Shown here piece by piece: positions 54,248 through 64,000 of a DNA stretch of 64,000 bases. Position 1 is the stretch's first letter. Each line of letters begins with the position of its first letter. Source of the stretch: Mansonella perstans (lineage: Eukaryota > Nematoda > Chromadorea > Rhabditida > Onchocercidae); assembly GCA_037074765.1 (NCBI GenBank), contig JBAMDO010000106.1, forward strand, positions 310,001-374,000, written 5' to 3'. A model generated the notes under the pieces. It saw only the letters and a program-made list of their open reading frames with translations. It did no database searches and had not been told where the DNA came from. The translations under genes were made by a program, and so were the position numbers.

Positions 54248-54736
54248 TCTGTGAAGAATTAATCCTTAGCAGATTTCCGTATTCTCTTCAATGTTACTGT
54301 CTTCAATATTTTATTCAACATTTTCCGTAAAAAAAATTTACAGAGAATACTGTGAGAGGGCTTCAGTGTCATTCCATGGATCAGCATTTCTTCAAATATT
54401 CGCCACTTTCTTCTTCATTTTATCGTGTAATAATGAGTAATCGAATTTTTTCATGTCACTATTATTGCTGATTTTTGTTATTCGCTTCTTACATATTATT
54501 ATTATTACTATTATTGTTATTTGATATGTTCAATACAATTATTTGCTCAGTCTTAAAACTTTGATGAAATAAGTATCGTACTCTAGGCGAATGAAGTATT
54601 ATGGATGGCCATAAGTCATGGCAAATGAAGTATTATATAGTATGGCCATTTCTTCTTAGCCAAGCAAAAGAGAAGTAAAGAATATATTGTACAGGAAAAA
54701 CTGAAGCTGGAAAAAATGCAAGTATGCTGCAATTTC
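54248..54736. other. Convergent 3' spacer
   Basis: About 490 bases between the stop codons of two converging genes (PAN on plus, coiled-coil on minus). It has a run of ATTATTATTATTACT-like simple sequence near 54498-54520. No clean AATAAA was seen for the plus-strand gene. Confidence 0.6.
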
Positions 54737-57700
54737 CTATTTTTTTTCATCATTTGAGGTTTGCGCGGATGACTTTTCTTTAGCTTTAATCGCTCCTTCA
54801 TTTCCCACTTCTGATTTCGAGACCATAATTTGCGAATGCACTGACGAAGTTGACGGTTCTGTTGTAATAAGTTTGATGATTCCAGTGATTAATTTCAATT
54901 AAAAAAATTCTTTTGCTTTAGTTGGACTCTCAATTATTTTGCGATTTGTGATTGCAAAAATCTTTTAAAAAAGACAAACCAATTGATGCAGATTTTGAAA
55001 TGTTCGAAGGAGTTGTACTAAAATTAGTGATACCACGGTTTGATGATCCGAAATCAGTCGTTGTCTCTGTCAAGTTTCCCAATTTAAAATCATTTTTATT
55101 GCTCGTTAACGATACATCCTAAATTTTCATCAAATGAAATATGAATAACATTAACAAGAATAATCAGCTTAATTTTGCTGACAAGAAACATTTGAAAAGT
55201 AAGGAAGGTATGTTCAAAAAGTTTCTTTACAAAAGATTTCTGTTTCTGATTAATCCCTGTACTTCATTAAAAGCATCTTGACTATTATGCATTTATGCAG
55301 TTATTCTGGATATATCTTTGCTGGATTTATCTTTGGCTATATGACTGGATATATCTCTGGCTCAACTTAGTCAAAATGCACTTGGATATCAATCAATTAA
55401 ATTGAGCAAAGACACATAGTTCATTGAGTTGATATTAGTATACAAATACATTCGAAAGTTTTTGGGTATTTTGATATATTTAAATCTATGATTTAAAAAT
55501 AAACTGACCTTAGCAGTATCCAACTTCGGGCTCAGTGTTGTATTGCCATATGAATGAACTGATGCTAGCTTAAATATTTTCAGATACGTGAGGATTTTTG
55601 AAATTCCACTCTAACAGATGATTGTGTTCATATAGCTTTTAACCTTAGAGAGTTAAAAAACAAAAATTACTTCGTGAATTTCATGTGAACTTAGAATACA
55701 AAAAACCTGAACGCGTAATTTGGCAAGGAAACGTCGCATGAGAATTGTAATTTCCTCAATTTCATCTACTGTCGGTATACTTTCAATTGAATGATTAATA
55801 CTTTTCATTACTGGCACATTCCTAATTTGCTCCAATGTCCCCAATACTTTGTCCAAACTTTCAATTGTCTTAAATTTATCAATCATTTCGAGACGAAGAA
55901 AAATAGAATATTCCATTGTAAAATAGAGGACAAAAAATGGCCGTATGTTTCTAATTCAGCCAATATTCTTTCAATTTAAAAAAAAAAAGATTTGAATGGA
56001 TACTTTCTGATAGACATCGATTATTTCATAAACACCGCAAGAACTTTTCTTGGATAGTTCATTTGTTACTTGAGCGAAAGAGCCAAAATGAATACTCATT
56101 TGCTTGGTAAGCTCAGCATTCAGCTCTTGACCTTTCTTTGTCAACACTTTTAACTATTATAATAAAAAAATAAGTCAATTAACATTGATAAATCATAAGG
56201 ATGTATTTATCAATTCCTAATATGAATGCATAGCTGTTAAAGCGCCAAATATTTCAATTGATTTTTTTTAAAGACTAAATTATTACCCGAGCATCAATAT
56301 CTCTGATCTTGTATTTGTCGAAACGAAGCTTTTCATCAAAGCTTTTAGTGCAACTTGCAACTTTTTCCAACTCACCGATTCCCTTATCAATTTTCATGGA
56401 TCGGCGATTGAGACTTTCAAACTGCTGCTTTGAAATTTCTACATTTTTACTACTACTAATCGTCGTTGCTGAAGTTTCCGGTGTTACTTTGTTTCTAGAA
56501 TTTTCAACGCATAGATTTAATAACCAGCAAGGAAACCTATTTTTTGGTTGCATCTTTTCTGCAACATTTGATTTAAAAAAATATAATTAAATTAATTCTA
56601 AAAAAAAACAACTAAATTATTGAAATGCTCATAAGCCATCTTTCGCTTTTATAAGTCATTCGAAGCAAATGAGATTTACTTCCGTACTAATGGAATTCAT
56701 TGCAATACTATCCACTAATTATCTAACCAAAAACGCTATTATTACAATTTGGAAGAAAAAAGAGCTTAGATTTGAACGCCAAATCTTGCTGATAAAAGCA
56801 AATTATGTGCCTAAGAAATTTTTAAATTTTATCAAGATTTTCCAATCCTTTTCATTATCATTTTTTTAAATAATAAATAAATTTATTTTGCTCATTTCTT
56901 CACCCTATTTTTTTCATTTTAGATTTCAAGAATATTTTTTCTTCGTCAATTTTACTATCATCACTTGTGAAGTAAAACTATTTTTGTCAACGTAATGTCA
57001 CCTTATGTGTAAGTTAACTTAATCAATTGTTAAGTAAACTTAATGCTTTTAATTTAAACTAATAAACGCACAGAAAACTATTATTTTCTGCCTCTTTCAT
57101 CAAATGATTGTATTTGTCAAGCCAGCGTTTATGCTGATCCTCTAATTCTTTGGTCCATGTTGCTTCAATTTTATCAAGCCGATCTTCAAGCTTTAAAAAT
57201 ATTGTGATAAACTGTTTTTTAAATTTTGAAATAACGGAAATGAATTGGATGTATAAATTTGACCGAGTAATTTTTATCCATTATTCTTCTGATCATATCA
57301 TCATTTCATGATTGTATTAATTAATTTATGTCATAAAATTAGTCATGTTATTATGAAGTTGAATGTGTAACAAAATACGCTGAAGATGAGTTTGATGAAT
57401 AGCCACGGAAACAGTTCTATAACCTGTCATCTGAATTTATGCTTGTCATTTAGATATCCGTAAGTTCACTCTGGAATTGAAGAATTTAAAGTTATAAACT
57501 AAACCATATGCATCGCATTCTGTGTCCTCTGGTGAGTATGCTGTATTCGTTTCTGGAGAAGTAGTAAATTCGAAGTTACGTCGTCATGAATCTACAACCA
57601 ACCTACTTCTTGAATAGTTTGAAATGAGCAAATTTTTGGAAAAGAATAATCTCTCAAGATGATCTTACTGATCTGGCTAAAAGCTACGTTAGTGTGACAT

Positions 57701-57909
57701 CACAAAAGTATGAAGCAAATATAGAGAATATTTCTTTTCATTACCTTTAACTGTCGTGTTAAACTTTCGATGATTGCTTGTGCCGTTTCCAGATCATCTG
57801 GCAATTGACCATCAAAAGAATCGCTATCATTCTAGTTTTTATAACTTATTTTAAATTTGCAGAGTTAATGTTAATGAAGCAATACTTCAGAACTTAGAAA
57901 ATCTGACAT
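54737..57909 (-). CDS. Coiled-coil protein of unknown family
   Basis: I do not recognise the family. Exons (5' to 3'): 57909-57886, 57831-57745, 57190-57079, 56558-56287, 56153-56004, 55868-55707, 55118-54980, 54858-54737; 355 residues with consistent phases. The N-terminus is acidic (MSDFLSSENDSDSFDGQLPDD), then come heptad-like helices (ETAQAIIESLTRQLK, EDRLDKIEATWTKELEDQHK, KKGQELNAELTKQM, SLDKVLGTLEQI, IEEITILMRRFLAKL), and a Ser/Thr/Asn-rich tail ending in SNDEKK. No signal peptide or membrane segment. It probably assembles through coiled coils in the cytoplasm. The first exon (8 codons) and the last two exons rest on splice phase alone; the 54-base first intron is short but workable. 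It converges on the PAN gene and lies 1 kb downstream of MALT1 on the same strand. Confidence 0.7.
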
Positions 57910-58902
57910 TTCTTTTTTCCTCTACTAGATAACAATTACGATAATGCCGCATAACGAAACAAACAAATTCAAATTACGAAATTATTTCTAACAAAAAGCT
58001 ATAAAATCCAATTTCATAATTCTTTAAAAAAAGTTTACAGAAAGTTGAGCTGAGGCTCTGAAATAGCTTGATGAGTCTTGATGAGCACACATTTTGTTTG
58101 GAGATACAGAAAAACAAATGTAACCGCACAACAGGCGATCGACCGATCGCCTTTTTGATGAATGATACAACTGATATCGAGATTTAAATTACTCTTTTTA
58201 TATTTACCAGTTAATTTTTATGCTAATGAGTTTAATTTAATTTTGAAGACACATCTATTGAATTTTAAATTAAATTTTTTAAATAAAAACATGAAGATCT
58301 CAAAAGTGGAAGAAATTTTTTATTATGCAATGAAGTAGTAACTTTTGGAAATAACTGCACTTGCGTTTGCTATTATTATGTTTGTACACAGAATTTCTTC
58401 GGTAATTTCTTTTTCATCATATATGTGACATTCTTTATTGACATTAAGTATGGGTAAATCAAATTTAATATTCAACCGAATTCTTTCCTGATTGAACATC
58501 TTTACAGAACTATTTTTTTCATTAAAAATAGTAGAACAGAATATGTCTTATTCCAACCATTGTGTTTATGGATAATCAGTATATTTCCATGCCAAAATTT
58601 CCAGTCATAACAAATTTATAACGTAATTTAACAAGTAAACTGCGCCTTTCTACTGACATTAGAACTGATAGATGCTTTGGAAAGCTTATGGCGAATTTTT
58701 TCGCATCATATATTGGAAATGCATTTTAATTCTTGAATCAAATGTTCCACAGAGTCTATGAGGAGTCTACGAATTCCCACCATACAAAATTAGCAACTAT
58801 AAAACTGAATTTGAAAAAGAAATTCCCGGAAACAAGAACAGAAACAACAATATGTATCTAGTACACATAAATTTTTATGGTTTTGTAACAAAAAGAATTC
58901 TT
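57910..58902. other. Spacer between MALT1 and the coiled-coil gene
   Basis: About 1 kb, no gene seen. TTTATT at about 58433 reads AATAAA on the minus strand and may serve MALT1. It contains the GC-rich palindrome listed at 58133-58152. The distance is long for a typical worm operon, so independent transcription of the coiled-coil gene is more likely. Confidence 0.5.
58133..58152. promoter_or_regulatory. GC-rich perfect palindrome
   Basis: Nine-base arms AGGCGATCG (58133-58141) and CGATCGCCT (58144-58152) around AC, then a T run. It sits about 225 bases upstream of the coiled-coil gene start, and its GC content stands out. It may be a protein-binding site; function is inferred from position only. 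Confidence 0.45.
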
Positions 58903-61900
58903 TCACCCTGCTTTATAAATCCTTGTAACCAACACACCACCCAGTGACACATTACCTTGCGATGCTATCACTACATCATCTTTCCGTCTTGCAAGATCTA
59001 TACAACACGATATATCTCCCTATAAACATTTTGAAATAAAGGCTCTATAACTTCCGGAAGTAATTTTTTAAAGCTAATGGACTTTTTGATAATTTGCCAA
59101 TAAGTAAATCTTATTATCCCTTCATATGACATGAACCATGAAGACCCTCAACAGCAGAGCATTAAAATAAATAGTAAAGGCTTATGGGCAAGCAACACTT
59201 CGAAACAATACAAATTAAATCCATTAAGTATCGGAAACACTCTGAACATTACATTCTACAGTACAAATTATTTCAACATCATTCACCACCAACAGCAGTA
59301 AAATCTATTTCCATTAAACCAGTAATTTTTATTTATTAAATTTCAAGACGGAAATATTTTTACAAAATACTAAAGATAAGCGACAAAAGCACTTACTTTC
59401 AAACGCTGCAAATCTGATAGCATTACACATATCGAAACACCATCGTCACCATCTTCTATTATCCTTTCCGTTGACACATTAACATACTGAAATTCTCTGT
59501 GTCAGCAGGATTTGGAAAAAAAAAGTAATAGAAACAGACAAAAAAGATAATGGAATTAGATATTAAAAAAAAGAAAGATAATAAAAAAGACCAGCTAGCA
59601 ATAATGATACAGGAATTCCATTACAACATATAATGTGTCAAATCTCGTAGAAATCTCCTTTTATGATCTCAAATTTAAATCCTAAAAAACTTCAGGCAAT
59701 TCTGAGCTTTTATATTCAACTGAAGCTAAAATGAGAAATATTTGCAAAAGCTTATAAATCATTTACTCTTTTGATCCTTTCACCAGCTTCATGTTTAAAA
59801 AGCTGGCTGAGAACAAACCTCGGAGAAACGTAAATGTGCAACATGCGAAAATTTGGTAGGTAACGATTTCAAATCTCCTACATTGTTTTCATCGGATAGA
59901 TCACTAACACTACTAAATATATACACTTTATTTGTGAAATGCCCAACGTAATCGTACCAAATGATAACAACCATATTTTGATTTGGGAATCGTATATTAA
60001 TCGGATTCGGTAACTCTATAATAAATAATTGCTTCCATTACTTTCATTTTTCCAAAAACTGTTCTTTAACTAAGAAAGTCTGTTATTCTAAGCTTTCAAA
60101 TTTCGCAGCTGTTTAAAAGGTTTGCATAAAATAAATTGCAAACATGCATTTCTTAATAAATAATGTGAACAGTAAAACTTCTCTAGTCTTTTATTATTGT
60201 TTTCCTTTTGAACGTGAAAAGAAATCTAAAGTACGATGTTGCAAAGATGTAGTGATCAAAAAAAACACCGAGTGTAATTATAAATCTGTTACCATGCATG
60301 TATCGCCAATAAAGTGTATGACAATTAAAAGATGTCGTATGACCATGACAAACGAGAGAATCTCGCAAACCACGGGGTAAAACCAAATTTGACTTCAATT
60401 CCGGAACCTGTACATCACAAATTCTTGTATCATTTGAGACTTCTAGAAGTAAGTGAAATTAAAACGATCATCGAAAAAACCTTATGACGCTATTATTTTG
60501 ATATATTGATATTGATAATTAAATTGCATGGGATGTCAATAGGTCATTTCCTGAAAGCATATTAATGATCTCAAAGTGACACGCATATTTACATACAAAA
60601 TTGTGTTTTTTTTTTAATCAGCAGCATACTTTCTCATTTGCTTGTTAAAAATTATTTAAGATACTAATCAAAGATGCATTTAAAAAATGAGAGAACAAAA
60701 TATTAAAAAATTCCATAACTTATTTTAACTTTTTGTGTTATTACCTTGAAACGTCTTCGTTAACATTTCGAGAACTGTTGCGTCATCTGCTATATGCTGC
60801 AACAAATGCTTCATAAAGATACCGTTCTTTTCTCCACGTACTTCAAAAGCACTGACCCCACTGCTACTAAAAATTATTCAATAAAATTGTTTCAACAAAT
60901 TTTTTTTCTTTTTTGGGCATTTTTTCCCCAAAATTCTTTTCAGAACTTTGTTATTTTTCTCAAGGGCAAAAGTTACGTTGCATATCCACAGACAGTGTTG
61001 CGCGCTATCTTTGGTATTTCTCCAGTATCATCGAGACATTCTATATCAACACATCTAAAGAATTGGAAAGTTTTCTCTTCTCTTTCAATTCATGTTTAAA
61101 AAACCCCAAAATTTACTTAAATGAAACTTTGTTTTCATACAACAAGTCTACTTGCTTTGTTTCTCTCGTTCATGTAAGAATTCGTTAACAAATAACACAT
61201 GTAGTTTCCCTTCAGCTACAAATAACTCATCATGTGTATTCATCGTTTTTATGAAAAATGTTAGGAAGTAGAAAAATAAGCAACACGCATACTTTACATT
61301 TTTCCGACAAACATCGAGGAGTATAAGATTTAAAGCCGGGTGCGAATCTTCAAAAATTGACAGAATCCACTCAACAGAAATACAATCAGCCATTCTGCAG
61401 TCAACATCTGGTGCGTCTACCGCCAATAGATAATTTTTTCCATTTCTTTCAAAACCATGACCAACGAAATAAAAAATAGCTAAAGAAATTACGTGTCACT
61501 AATTCACAGTGAACAAATACACCATAGTCTGCAGACAAACAGGAAAAGAAATCTCACCATATACTCCATCACCAAGAAGTTTCCGGTATTCTTCGATAAA
61601 GAAATGCATTTCGGCAAGATTTAAATCTCCAAGCGTAACAGTTTTGAAACTGCAAATTATAGTTTGATGCAAACAGAATCAATTTAAGATTAAAAGACGC
61701 TCAACAAATAATTTGTTTTTTCTGATCAACAAAAAGTGTTTTTTTCATTTAAGAATTAGAATTGTGATTTTTAACATTAGATCCATAATCAGTCATAATT
61801 CCCGAATTATTGAAAAGTAAAAGTGTTGATTTACCCAAGATTTTGCAAGGACTCTGCAAACATTTCGGCATCACAGTGAGGTGTAATTAAACTTGGTAGA

Positions 61901-64000
61901 TTGATATAGTTGCAGTTACTTATAATTAATGCAACCTTATCTGTAGCGATCAATTCAGCATTCCATCCGCCTTAAAATAGTAACTGGTGAAAAGCAGTTT
62001 TTCATGTGACTGAAATTCCAAGAAATTTGCTCGACAAACAAAACAGGAAATCCAAACAAATCGAATAGATCAAAAAAAGAATATCAAGCCTTAAGAAAGA
62101 CCTATACAGTCTTCATTTCGCATAGTTTTGCAATAATCAGCCGAAAAAGTCAAATTCTTATGTTTGGCACATCGTTCACAGGAATCTACTGCAACGGAAA
62201 AATCATTGCGGAAATAATTAATGAACAATGCCCAACCTCAAATTTCGAGCTATAATAATCTGTATTTAGAGGAGTAGATTCACATTTTGGAAAATCATTT
62301 TACCGAAATTATAAATGAGTTAATACCTCTCATACTAGCAGTTATGAATAATGACAAGTCTACTGGATCCGTTGTTAATTTCGAGTGAAATGATTTTTCC
62401 GGTTTCCGATAAAATGTCGAATATTCGAAGCCCTCCTCAACCTCATTCCATATTTTACACCTATATAGCATCCCTATTCGACATTTGCATCTGAATTGTG
62501 ACAACTGATTATCAGAAATAATTCTGCTCCTTCTCCCTTTTTCTTCACATTTGATATATGTATTTATCATTTTCATTTTCGTTTTTCTTCTATATTTCCT
62601 ACCATAAAGGTCAGATCTTTAAGCTAAAGATTTCTCCACATTTAAAATACATAAAACGTAACAAGAAACCTAGAAATGATAAGTGCATTTCCGTTCGAAC
62701 CATCTATATCTTTATCATTTTCCATCCATTGGAAACGAGGCCAGGGAAAACCACGAGCATGGCAAAGAAGTTGCAGCATACAATCATCTACACCCATCAC
62801 TCTAATTGTGACCTGTTTTTCAGCTGACCATTTCACTGGCACTAAATATGTAAAATTCCAATTTTGTCAGCAAATAACATAGAATCGGACAAGTCTGGAA
62901 GTAAAATTCTAAATATTTGAAATCGCTCACTTTTATTATAGCATTTCATATTTGTACTTTACGATAGGTAAGTGAAGAAGTTTCATGATCATTCGGTATC
63001 AAATTCCTTTTCATTATTATTGTCATCTGAGTAAAAAACCAACCGAATTTCCGCCTCAGAGCTAACTGAGGTTTATCCATACATGTTCCATGCATTTTCG
63101 AAAATGACTGAAGCCTTTGCAGCAAATGTTTAATAGTCTGTCCACGATTACCCCATAAATATAAAAGAGACGATCCTTGATTTTTAGTGCGCAAAATACG
63201 ATCATATTCGGAAACACTAAAAAAGCCAAAATGAAGTTTTAAAAATTTTTACAATGCTTTTTAATTGATTGAATATGTCGCGGATTATTACGCATTCATT
63301 TATGTTTGAAATTGCTTATGCTATACCATGAAGAAATGATGTAGTTGATTATTCCACAGAAAAAATTGATTGTTGATTCTCTTTCACTGACTATCGAAAT
63401 GGACAATCATTCAAACTATTATGAAAACTTTCAGTGTGATAAAATCGATATAATTGTGACCATATACCCACTTACCCATACTTTTTTGGTTATTTGCCAC
63501 CATTTAACTTTTTATTCTCATTGGACATAAGATGGAGATTCTCTCGAGATGTTTCATTTGTCTCTATCTGTCAAATATTTGCACAAAATCATTCCTGATC
63601 TAAGTAAAACTGCTCTTGGACGCCAAATAACTTTCTAAAGGGATACGAAACAATTAAGTACAGCGGTACGCATAATTTGCCAATTAAATCGGTCACATAA
63701 TTTCGGGCATGCATCGAAGATAATCAGCCTAAATCGTAAATCGAAAGATAATCAGCCTAAATCATAATAAAAGACTAAGAAATGAAATTACGAAATGGAT
63801 GTGTACGTAGTTTGTTATATTGTTGGGAAAAAAAGTTTGCTATAAAAAGTGAATAAGAAGTTTACTTTAAACTGAATGGGCCACTTGTCGAATCGCCGAT
63901 CACTTTCATCCAAATAGTTTGAAAATTCAAGGAACTGGCAAGACGTGCATGCAAATCGCTTGGCAATTCTGCTAGATTAGTTGATAATTCATATCTTATC
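58903..64000 (-). CDS. malt-1: Paracaspase MALT1 (5' end cut by window edge)
   Basis: Caspase-like cysteine protease that cleaves after Arg and scaffolds NF-kB-type signalling; in C. elegans it acts in IL-17 signalling. Exons (5' to 3'): 64000-63866 (partial), 63216-62963, 62841-62670, 62490-62327, 62188-62108, 61970-61835, 61649-61558, 61479-61293, 61054-60977, 60866-60745, 60442-60293, 60015-59819, 59486-59397, 59019-58903; at least 657 residues, all phases agree. Order: death domain (LLYLWGNRGQTIKHLLQRL), one Ig-like domain (LLCHARGFPWPRFQWMEND to YRCKIWNE), protease p20 from DKVALIISNCNY with catalytic His in YFVGHGFE and catalytic Cys in LLDVCRK, then FEVRGEKNGIFMKHLL, and a C-terminal Ig-like domain starting HELPNPINIRF and ending VSLGGVLVTRIYKAG. 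The stop is reached by reading through a possible donor after 58980; the ending aligns well with human MALT1. Confidence 0.95.

Noticed and set aside
60794..61188. Plus-strand ORFs of 91-101 codons
   Set aside because: They overlap MALT1 exons coding FEVRGEKNGIFMKH and the segment after the catalytic Cys, which are phase-consistent on the minus strand.
1..64000. tRNA, rRNA and spliced-leader RNA genes
   Set aside because: No B-box-like GTTCGANTC, no rRNA core and no spliced-leader sequence was found by eye on either strand; a covariance-model scan would be needed to be certain.

Overview
The window is about 64 kb of AT-rich nuclear DNA from a nematode. Coding sequence is broken into many small exons with GT...AG introns, several acceptors follow the worm TTTCAG pattern, and two start codons sit directly behind an acceptor-like sequence, as expected for spliced-leader trans-splicing. 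The recognisable proteins (DBT, a divergent GSK3-type kinase, an anion-type Cys-loop channel, a PAN/mucin-like secreted protein, MALT1) fit a parasitic clade III (filaria-like) worm; that placement is inference. No rRNA, tRNA, CRISPR array or bacterial operon was seen. All gene models below were assembled by hand from reading frame, splice sites and exon phase; total lengths divide by three, except for the kinase, which carries a frameshift, and the MALT1 model, which is cut by the window edge.

Layout: 1-159 is a minisatellite. 2438-8615 (minus) is the E2 transacylase of the branched-chain keto-acid dehydrogenase complex, 12 exons. 10554-12974 (plus) is a two-PDZ protein, 8 exons. 13310-14462 (plus) is a GSK3-like kinase with a one-base frameshift. 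17686-20960 (plus) is an unrecognised protein with a likely alternative terminal exon. 26406-31638 (plus) is a complete 14-exon ligand-gated anion channel subunit. 31639-42117 is a gene-poor stretch. 42118-54247 (plus) is a 25-exon gene for a secreted protein of about 1770 residues, with six cysteine-rich PAN-like modules separated by Ser/Thr/Glu-rich linkers. 54737-57909 (minus) is a coiled-coil protein, convergent with it. 58903 to the right edge (minus) is the paracaspase MALT1, cut at its 5' end by the window.

The genes do not form one pathway. They cover mitochondrial leucine/isoleucine/valine catabolism (DBT), scaffolding and signalling (PDZ protein, kinase), neuromuscular excitability (channel), an extracellular or cuticle-type matrix (PAN/mucin protein) and IL-17/NF-kB-like immune signalling (MALT1). 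The most notable points are the modular phase-1 exon architecture of the PAN gene with a probable GC-AG intron, the kinase frameshift, two abutting perfect hairpins in a channel intron, the changed pore motif of the channel, and a MALT1 with apparently one Ig domain before the protease.
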